A stretch of 45,667 nucleotides of DNA from Heterotrichella gracilis. Lineage: Eukaryota; Sar; Xanthophyceae; Tribonematales; Xanthonemataceae. The stretch covers positions 1-45,667 of the forward strand of contig JAULBX010026563.1 in the NCBI GenBank assembly GCA_032358255.1. Direction: 5' to 3'. This document shows, in pieces, positions 37,637 to 45,667 of the stretch. Positions within the stretch are counted from its first letter, which is position 1. The number at the start of each line of letters is the position of its first letter. Under the pieces are notes generated by a model. It ran no database searches. It had not been told where the DNA came from and worked only from the letters and a program-made list of their open reading frames with translations. Both the position numbers and the translations under genes were made by a program.

Positions 37637-40377
37637 GTTGTCAATACAACGTGTTCAGGTGTATCTGCAAGAGGCAGGAAGGGAGGAGTCAGAAGGCAGG
37701 GCTGGTGCCAGCTATACAGGGCTAGATGAATCACACCCTTTTAAGCAACGGGCAACCCAAACCTTGCATGAAAGGGTATGCAACAACCGAGAGCGAGAGT
37801 CGGTGAACAGGCTGCCCACAGGGTACGGGGTACGGGGACAATACACCGTAACGGTCCTTCATGCACTGGAACGCCCCTCAAGCACCCGCCACGAGTGATG
37901 CACCCGTGCCGTTGCAATTGCCTAACCTGACAGGGTGGTGTTCGGGTTGAAGAGCTAGCCTGACCACACCACTTAAGCGCACTTTGCATAGAAACAAACT
38001 TCCGTGTGGGGTTAAGGGTGCATATGTTACCGTACGCAGGGCGCACTGTGTCCTGGGCGACCCCAAAAAGGCGCGATAACCCAACTTCCAATTCTAACAA
38101 ATTCTAACCAGACACCGTTGCACCTATGTATAGAATAGGAAGACACCGAGGTACAGGCTTCCAGCTGTGCCAGGGAGGTCGTAGGAGGAGTGACCTGTGC
38201 CCGCCCCAATGTATGTGTGCAAGGTTGTGTGCCACCTGGCGCTGCCTACAAGACAGCTTGGCTAAATGGCGCTAGACGAGTCTGACCTGGGGTTTTCAGC
38301 ACGATGCACGTACGTCTAGGCCTAGTGCTGTCGGGTGACACTAAATATCAGATGGCGTGCTGCTACAGCACGGGGTTGCTCTGAAATTACCCCCCCGCAG
38401 CGCATGAAGGCTTGCTTTCGTGAGACATGCTTTCATGCCGGCTCTGGTGCAATTTCGTTTACGGGCGCGGACTAACGCACGGCACAAACGGGTATAGAGT
38501 GCGCCACCTACTAACGCACTAAAGGAACCCACAAGCGCTTACCAGAGCTCGGCTCGTCCAAGCACGTTGTGCCAGATTGGGCTTGTCCCCCGACGGTGGC
38601 TTGAAGCGAATGCAAAAAGCAAGGAAGAAGGGGTGTTGGACAGTTCTCCGTCACTCTGTGGTACACAGGCTTCGCTAATCAGTTGCGCAAAATAGGAAGC
38701 CAGGCGCGATGCCAAGCACAGCAAGTAGCGCAGACAAAAATGGGGATGTCTGAAGCAAGTTGTAGCTTGCTCAGTATGCAATAACACAGCTTTAGGGCGC
38801 AATAAACGCAAGTGTTACTAGGTTTGGTGTGAATGTAGGTCCTTGAGGGATTATACTGCCCTGTTGCGTTTGGGCAGAGCCTTTATCTCAACCTCTGTTG
38901 GGCTTTCTCGGGCAACGAGTCGAGTTGCCGGCACCAACGGACCACCCGTTCGTGTCGCGGGCCAGTTCGCCAGGTCATCACACCCCGCGGTATATGACGA
39001 AACTGTGACGTCCGCTGCAGTACGGGGTTACGGGATTTGTGGCTACTTGTCAGTATACAAAATGGCTTATTAAGCACGTGGAGGCGGTGCTCTGATCAAA
39101 TGACGAGTAAATGACGAAAGGAGGGCAGTGCAGGTACGAACGGCGGCGCGGGGCCGCCCAACTCTGGGGCGTGGGCCATTTTAATCCAATCAGGACGATC
39201 ACTGATCGGATCAGAAAACGGATATGAAGGATAATCATCCATTTTGGATCACGAATCATCAACTTCAGCTGAAGCTTCTGACTTTAGAAACTCGCCAAAA
39301 ACTTGCAAGTCGCATGCCAGTGCCACACCACAGCGCTGCGTTCTCAGTGCTGACTTCAGTCTCAGACAGGGTCTCGGTGGCACCGATCCTTCTTCGTGGA
39401 GCTCACCGGTGGGCGGTTTCCACAGCCAGGTGCGACGCTGGCAGGTGCAGTGTGTACGTCCTTGCACTCGTGTATTGTGTTGTGGGTGTTGAACGGTTAA
39501 AACCACAGTCCCAGTCGCTGGTTGTAGCTGTTAGGCGGCGTTTCTGCTGCCAGGATTGCTTGGTGTCCCCCTGCCGTGGAGTCGACTTTATGCATGCATG
39601 CTTTCCAAACGCTGATGCGTTTGGCAGCACAGCACAACACCCAGCCCAACCACAGCCACTGGCCAGTGTTGTGAGTTTGTTTTGTCCGCTTTTCCACACA
39701 GCTGCAGTGCTTGCGTTACGCACCTCGTGAGCCGTGGAGTCGACTTTATGCATGCATGCTTATTTGAACCCCCTATTGGGCAGCACAGCGCAACATCCAG
39801 CCCAACCACTGACCAGGGGTGTGCGCCTGTTTGTCCGCTGAGTTCCCCACTCAGCTGAAGCTGGTTGAGTTGCACACCTCGTGAGGTGTGCGTGTGAACC
39901 TGTGGCGTATGCTTAACCTTACCTAGACCTCGCAGCCACTACCCAATACCCCTGCCACTTGCTTGCGCACAAATAAACAGCTTGCCCACTTCTCGTGCAG
40001 GTGACATCCTACACTTCCGGTGCATGGGTTGTGGGCAGCGGTTGACAGGCTTTGGCGTGCACTGCACAGTTTCCTGGCAAGGCAGCTCTGGTGTGCAATA
40101 CACAAGCAGCCTAGCACCGGCACAGCGCAGCTGGCAGAAGGTGGGCGCAAGGTGACCAGGCCTTGCATACCAACAACATCCTTGCCAGAAAAGGGCGTAC
40201 CAGCCAGCCGGGGGTTTTGCTAGCCAGCAGGTGCCCCACAGGGGGGTTGCTCAGCAATAGCACAGCGCACATACTTGCGATACTCTCCATTGGGCGGTTG
40301 GACGCAGGCCAGCAGCGCAGAAGTGGGGTCAACACAGATGCTTCCTGGGCTCCATACTCTCCCATGACGGGGCCCTC
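37637..40377. other. Long intergenic region upstream of the intact protease gene and the sulfotransferase
   Basis: This 2.7 kb separates two divergent genes. I see no exon with family likeness on either strand. It contains a diverged tandem duplication at 39574-39884 (listed separately). Confidence 0.5.
39574..39884. repeat. Diverged tandem duplication, about 155-bp unit
   Basis: Two units, 39574-39730 and 39732-39884, both begin CCGTGGAGTCGACTTTATGC and both end CACCTCGTGA. Internal blocks match (GGCAGCACAGC, CCAGCCCAACCAC, TTTGTCCGCT) with small indels and substitutions between them. Confidence 0.85.
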
Positions 40378-41481
40378 ATGGCCATGCCTGCCCACACCCT
40401 CCCGCGCCTGCTGTGCGCTGTGCTGCTGGCCACCCATGCCTGGCCGCTGGGGGGCCAGCCAGCCACTAGCGACAGCAGCACCACGGGGCCCGCCCCTGGC
40501 TTTGACAAGCTGACCTCGGAGCAGGTCACGCTGCTGCTCAACGGGAGCGCGGCGCTGCATGGGCCAGTCACCAAGGCGGGTGTGCCTGGCAACCACGAGG
40601 CGCTGCTGCTGCGCATGACCAACCTGGCGTCGCGCACCTACGGGCGGCCCTGGATCGTGGATGGGTTTGAGGAGTACAAGTGGCAGACCAGGCTCAAAGA
40701 GGCGCTGGCCAAGGACGACCCCGAGGCCATCGACCGCTCGTCGCTGCACTCGCTGGTGCTGCCCTGCCACTTTTACGTGGACCACACCTACAAGGTCATC
40801 TACATTAGGGCCACCAAGGCAGCGGGGTCAACGGTGTCATCGGTGCTGGGGTTTAAGGAAAACCCTAGGGTGTGCCAGCACCAGAAAAGCCTGTGCCTGA
40901 GCGCCTGCGAGGGGCGGCCCATGTGCTTGGAGTACATCCTGAACGCCAAGGATGTGGAGCGATACTGGCAGGACTACTTTGTGTTCACGATTGTGCGCAA
41001 CCCTTGGGCGCGGGCGGCCAGCGCGTTCCACCACGTCAACAAGGCGGTCAACAGGGAGTGCCGCTGGGACTTCGCCAAGTTTGCTCAGCTGCCGTGCGCC
41101 TATGGCATCATGTGCCGCAAGGAGAAGACCTGCTGCAAAAGACCCTATGGCTGGCTGCTGGAGCATGTGGAGCCTGTGCACGAGTGCATGTTCACAGCGG
41201 AGGGCTTGCCGGCAGTGGACTACATAGGGCGGACAGAGCACATGGACGCCGATTTCCCCGAGATCGTCGGCATGATCAACGCCAGGAAGGGGAACGACAG
41301 CCTGCCTGAGGTTGTGATGAAGAAGGTGCCTCGGGTGAATGTGGGAGGGGGCAGGAAGCCGTACCAGATGCGGGAGCTGTACAAAGCGCTGTACACCAGC
41401 CCTTCGCGCACTCCCCTCAGGCATGTGTATGAGTACTACAAGGCTGATATTGACAAGCTTGGTTTTCCTGTTACTGTTTAG
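40378..41481 (+). CDS. Secretory-pathway sulfotransferase, carbohydrate-sulfotransferase-like
   Basis: It is predicted to move a sulfate group from PAPS to a glycan or other acceptor in the Golgi. The single exon encodes 367 residues. Residues 1 to about 27 form a hydrophobic leader (PRLLCAVLLATHAWPLGG) that could be a signal peptide or a type II anchor. The 5'-phosphosulfate loop is IRATKAAGSTVSSVLGF, and the 3'-phosphate motif is VFTIVRNPWARAASAFHHV with the expected Arg and Ser. A cysteine-rich stretch lies between and after these (CQHQKSLCLSACEGRPMC; CAYGIMCRKEKTCCK), typical of secreted folds. LPAVDYIGRTEHMDADF matches the region near the C-terminus of family members. Two in-frame ATGs, 40378 and 40384, are possible starts. 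The acceptor cannot be told from sequence. Confidence 0.85.
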   Translation: MAMPAHTLPRLLCAVLLATHAWPLGGQPATSDSSTTGPAPGFDKLTSEQVTLLLNGSAALHGPVTKAGVPGNHEALLLRMTNLASRTYGRPWIVDGFEEYKWQTRLKEALAKDDPEAIDRSSLHSLVLPCHFYVDHTYKVIYIRATKAAGSTVSSVLGFKENPRVCQHQKSLCLSACEGRPMCLEYILNAKDVERYWQDYFVFTIVRNPWARAASAFHHVNKAVNRECRWDFAKFAQLPCAYGIMCRKEKTCCKRPYGWLLEHVEPVHECMFTAEGLPAVDYIGRTEHMDADFPEIVGMINARKGNDSLPEVVMKKVPRVNVGGGRKPYQMRELYKALYTSPSRTPLRHVYEYYKADIDKLGFPVTV

Positions 41482-42903
41482 ATTAGCCTAGGCATGTTTG
41501 ATTTGCAAGCAGCGGGGGTGAACACCAAGATTGGTTCATGCTCAACAATCACCAGCTAGGAGTGTGATCACCACAATGTGAATTTTTTACATGAGCGCCT
41601 TGACCGACATCCAGGCCAAGGTGCTTGTTGAGGTTGGCATGTATGATGCTCCATTATTTTGATGGTGGCCAATTGAAGTGATGTACATGTTATGCAATGT
41701 GCATGCAATGAACGATGAGTGCAAGTGCGCGATTCCTGTGACAGCCTTTGCGATACTGACGCTGTGAATGATCGTGATTGAACCTGCTGTATGTACATAC
41801 AACGATATGTATCGGGGCCGGCCCACATTAGTTTTCTACAAGCCATGCCATGATGTTCATTTGCTGTTCTGGACCACCACTTTCAAATCTGATTCGAGCA
41901 AGCCCTGGCATTACAAGTTATCAAATAATTACTAATGAGGTTAACCTGCATACGCATAATGATTTTGCATATTATGGTATATGCGTTTGCATGATAAGTA
42001 GATCGATCGGATCCGATCTTGCAGCCATGCCAATCATGGTTTGTGGTGTGCCGCCGTGTGTGGGGGCGTACGTTTTGTTTAAATTCACAGTGAGATTAAT
42101 AAACATTGCACATGTCATGAGTACTCTGTGTAGTACTGCAGCATGCTAGATCAACCGTTAATCGCTATGGCAAATATTGCTAGCATATACTGCAGTACTA
42201 CACTGAGTACTCATCATGAATCGGATGACATGCATCACGTGCGCAGCCCCTCCCAGACTGGCCGCTGGCAGCTGGCGCGATGATCGCCAGTGGTCTCGAT
42301 CACAGTGGTCTTGACTCAATGCCAGCTTGATATTTAGGTATTATCGGGGCAGCCCCTGCCCTTAATTGCTATGCCTTGTTACACACGCACACCATTTTAC
42401 CAGCATGTATAATGTTTCCAGCAGTACAGCCAGATTCACATTCTTCTAGATTAAGCAACCCCAGAATCATAACTACTGTTACGGTAACAAATCGTTCAAT
42501 GCACTAGTCTAAGACTAGGATGTCAATTTACCATACCAAATGTAAATACATTGAAGCGAGCCCACAAACAATGTTGCGACATACACTGAGGGCCCGTGCC
42601 TCCTTAGAAAACCGTTATCCCAAGAATGGCAATTCTAACCCTGCTGCATATTCATGTGAAACCCACACCATCTCCAACGGGTTGCAGTCGCTCACATTCA
42701 CCTCTGCAGCAGGGTTGACAGTGGTGATGGCCTGTACATTCGGCCTCAAATGGCCTCAACATTGAACTGCAGCACAAAACTCCTGCCAGAAACGATGCGC
42801 ATTGACCACCTGCTGTGCCTGTGAAGTATGCAGGCATGGCTAACTGCGCCGCTCACAGACGACATCTCCACAGCCTGCCTGCCATTGCGGGCCCAGGAAA
42901 CCC
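41482..42903. other. Convergent intergenic region with a large inverted repeat
   Basis: The sulfotransferase (+) and PGK (-) both end here. No coding exon recognised. An imperfect inverted repeat lies at 42118-42218 (listed separately). Confidence 0.5.
42118..42218. repeat. Imperfect inverted repeat, about 30-bp arms
   Basis: The arm at 42119-42148 (GAGTACTCTGTGTAGTACTG, then CAGCATGCTA) is nearly the reverse complement of 42181-42212 (TAGCATATACTGCAGTACTA, then CACTGAGTACTC), with a two-base bulge and a loop of about 32 bases. Outer CATGTCAT/ATGACATG words continue the symmetry after a gap. It could be a small MITE or a strong RNA hairpin at the end of a transcript. Confidence 0.7.
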
Positions 42904-45482
42904 TCATGCATCATCCAGCGCAGCCACACCTGTACACACAGTGGTAGGTCACATGTGCTGATTGCAATGGCACCATCCATGCATTGTGGTGCACAACCAG
43001 AGGTACCAAGACAATGGCAGTCGCTGGTGCACCTAAGGTGGTCAGTCACAGCCTTGTAAGGGGCAGCTTGTATGCAAGAGTGCACCATGTCTGGCTGCAT
43101 CCAATGCATGCGGATGTTGTTACAGTTTCAGTGGCGGATGTTGTTGTCAACCATGATTTTAGATGCAAGCCAATATGAATGCATGGCTAGGGACCAGCTG
43201 CTTACCTGGCAGCACCTTGCCCTCCAGCAGCTCCAGGGATGCGCCACCCCCGGTGGAGATGTGGCTCATCTTGTCAGCAACTCCCGCCTTCTCAACAGCG
43301 GCCACGGAGTCGCCACCGCCGATGATGGTGATGGTGCCCTTGGGGGTCAGCTCCGCCAGGGTGTCGGCGATGGCCAGGGTGCCGGCGGCAAATTTGTCAA
43401 TCTCGAACACACCCATGGGGCCGTTCCAGATGATGGTCTTGCAATCGCCAAGGGCCTCCTGGAAAGTCTTGATGGAATCTGGACCAATGTCCAGGCCCTG
43501 CATGCAGTGATGCGGTTCAGCCATTCGACTCTTGAAGTGGATGACATGCTGTGGTAATGGCACATGGCACCTGAAGAGCTGCAGTTGCCCATGGGGGCAA
43601 TGACTGTCCCATATACGATTTAGCATGCGCCATGCCAAGGAAGATCTCTGCAAGCTAGCCTGCAGTGTATTGCAGCCCACATGTGAAAAGCAAGCTGTGC
43701 GCATCCGCCTGTTTCCGCACTCACCATCCAGCCAGCGGGGATGGCATCTGCAGCCACTGTTTTGCTGTTGGCGTCCGCTGAGAACTTGTCTGCCACCACC
43801 ACGTCTGTTGGCAGCAGCAGCTGCACGCCCTTGGCCTTGGCCTTCTCCTCCAGGGTCTTGGCAAGCTCAAGCTTGTCCTCCTCCACCAGTGAGGAGCCCA
43901 CCTCCAGGCCACGCGCCTTGAGGAAAGTGAACACCATGCCACCACTGGGGACACACAAGTCCATGATCAGGTACAGAGTGTCGTACTTGCTGGCTGGTTT
44001 GTACATGCATTCCAGCACTATTTTATTTAAGTAAAAGGTCATAATCTGGCTATTACTAATCAAGCCAGATAGGCAACCAGACCACATGCAGCGCCAAACA
44101 GTTTGATTTTGGCCCTGTATATATACCATTTGCTAACCTTGGGCAACAGCATGCCATGGACCATTGGCCTGGCAGCCTACAAATGCTGTGCATAACATTG
44201 CGCTGGTCATGGAGCAGTTGTGCAGCACTGGCACCCTATGCCGCACCCGATGATCAGCTTGTCAGACTTCTCCAGCAGAGAATCAAGCACGCCAATCTTG
44301 GAGGACACCTTGGAGCCACCCACGATGGCAGCAAATGGCCTCTTTGGGTTTGTCACTGCACCATCCAGGTACTCCAGCTCCTTTTGCAGCAGGAAACCGG
44401 CAACAGACGGCCTCAGGAACTTGGTGACGCCCTCAGTGGAGGCGTGCGCACGGTGCGCTGTCCCAAAGGCATCATTGACGAACAAATCGGCCGGGGCTGC
44501 AAGCTGTTGCCCCATGGAAAGAAAATTATAGAACATAGCCAATTATATTCAGAAGCATGCCACACATCTCAAAACTTATGGGACATGAGCATTACATGGG
44601 CAAGTTGCATGACTAGTGCGCAATGTAAGCAGAAAATCTGAGCCTGCAACAACTCGTCGCCAGCTATCAAGCCCCACTTTCTGTATTGCGTACAACAAAA
44701 TTTAACGAGCTATTGCATCACGTTGTTCGTTCACCTGAAATTTCGTTTCTATGGCATCTCATGCATGTTGCAACTGATGGCATGTTGCGGGTGCAATATG
44801 CATGGGTTGGAAGTGATATCTTGACTTGCCTTCTTTGCAAACTCTGGATCGTTCTTCTCCTCTTCTTTGTAAAACCTGACGTTCTCCAGGAGCAGCACCT
44901 GCATTGCACATTGGGCTGGTTTTAATATCACCTCTGGCGATCTCGTGCAACTTGGCTGCATGTCGTCAGACCCACGCACCTCTCCATTCTTCAGGGCTGC
45001 GATCTGGGCAGCAACCTCTTCGCCGATGCAGTCGTTTGCCTTTTGCACCTGGTGAGTGTGAGTGATGAGTTAAGGAATGCCCCCCTGCATTCCACTTGCA
45101 GGCACGAATGAGCTACTAAACTTTGCAGTACCTCTGTTCCAAGAAGCTTCGAGAGGATAGGCACGACCGGTGTCAGTCTCAGTTTCTCATCAACTCCTTT
45201 TGGCCGTCCCTGCGTCAGAGTACGCCTACATCAGTGCCCTTCCCCGCACCTTGGCGACGTCGAGATACATCATATGCATGCACTCACCAGATGTGACACC
45301 AGTACCGTCCTAGCGCCATGCTTCTGCAGGTACTGCACGGTGGGCCCCACTGCTCGGATGCGAGTATCATCGGACACCGTGAGCTCCGGTGTCAGGGGCA
45401 CGTTGAGGTCGACCCTGACCAGGACAACCTTGCCCTCCAGCTCTGCTTCTCCCAGCGACGCAAGCGACTTCTTGTTGGCCAT
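42904..45482 (-). CDS. PGK: Phosphoglycerate kinase
   Basis: It interconverts 1,3-bisphosphoglycerate plus ADP and 3-phosphoglycerate plus ATP in glycolysis, gluconeogenesis or the Calvin cycle. Eight exons (45288-45482, 45132-45209, 44980-45048, 44830-44898, 44247-44503, 43725-43944, 43206-43497, 42904-42929) join in phase into 401 residues, the normal length of the mature enzyme. Landmarks: [21 protein letters not shown] (substrate-binding loop), [63 protein letters not shown], and the nucleotide loop [13 protein letters not shown] followed by [14 protein letters not shown]. Intron 4 has a GC donor (AAG|GCAAGT). The last exon codes only eight residues. With the start at 45482 there is no transit peptide, suggesting a cytosolic enzyme. 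An in-frame ATG at 45539 adds 19 residues, too short for a typical transit peptide but possibly part of one. Confidence 0.95.
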
Positions 45483-45574
45483 GGTGAGCGCAAGCCAAGG
45501 GGCAACTGACTGCTCTGTGAAGTAGCAGGTGGTCTGCAACTAATTCTTGAACTCTCTGGCAATAGCTGTGCCCA

Positions 45575-45597
45575 TCTATAGTATATAGTACAGTATC
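45575..45597 (-). promoter_or_regulatory. Possible TATA-like element upstream of PGK
   Basis: On the minus strand the sequence reads TACTATATACTATAG about 95-110 bases before the PGK start. Its position and composition suit a core promoter, but there is no transcript evidence. Confidence 0.3.
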
Positions 45598-45600
45598 CAC

Positions 45601-45667
45601 GGCGTATGCTTTTTCCCCTTGGCGTATGGGCGTATCCCCGGGGCGTATGCGGCGTATGCGGGCGTAT
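45601..45667. repeat. GGCGTAT repeat cluster at the window edge
   Basis: GGCGTAT occurs about six times in 67 bases with irregular spacing and runs off the end of the window. It is probably the edge of a larger tandem array. Confidence 0.75.

Overview
The window looks like nuclear DNA of a green alga (Chlorophyta). Genes are cut into many short exons by GT-AG introns and a few GC-AG introns. Exons are GC-rich, and (TTTAGGG)-type telomere-like tracts sit inside introns. The gene set includes a plastid-targeted ribosomal protein L18, an SnRK2-type kinase and GDP-L-fucose synthase. A trebouxiophyte-like alga is a guess that the sequence alone cannot settle. No rRNA, tRNA, CRISPR array, bacterial operon or intact mobile element was seen. 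Exon coordinates were worked out by hand from splice signals, reading phase and family similarity.

Layout from left to right. 695-10850 (-): a long WD40 protein of the DCAF/WDTC1 class, a likely CUL4-DDB1 substrate receptor, with WD repeats at both ends and a long low-complexity middle. 12150-14126 (-): an SnRK2-like kinase with an N-myristoylation-type start and several substituted catalytic residues. 15144-16333 (+): chloroplast L18 in six exons. 17225-20229 (+): a DNase II-type acid nuclease with an unresolved first exon. 21077-22416 (-): the RNase P/MRP subunit POP5 in seven small exons. 23279-24229 (+): intronless GDP-L-fucose synthase. 25389-30672 (-) and 32718-37636 (-): a tandem pair encoding a type II membrane protein with a papain-like (C1A) peptidase ectodomain; the right copy is open over 861 codons and the left copy carries two frameshifts. 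40378-41481 (+): an intronless secretory sulfotransferase. 42904-45482 (-): phosphoglycerate kinase in eight exons.

The genes do not form one pathway. They are a eukaryotic mix of protein turnover (WD40 receptor), signalling (kinase), plastid translation (L18), RNA processing (POP5), nucleic acid degradation (DNase II), glycan supply and decoration (GDP-fucose synthase, sulfotransferase), surface proteolysis (the papain pair) and glycolysis (PGK). Kinase/L18 and POP5/GDP-fucose synthase are head-to-head pairs with about 0.9-1.0 kb between start codons; DNase II and POP5 converge.

The strongest leads are the membrane-anchored papain-like protease pair, with one intact and one broken copy, and the myristoylation-type SnRK2 relative that lacks the VAIK lysine. 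Lesser leads are a triplicated exon segment in the WD40 gene, an internal repeat in its linker, and strong over-use of the palindrome TGCATGCA.
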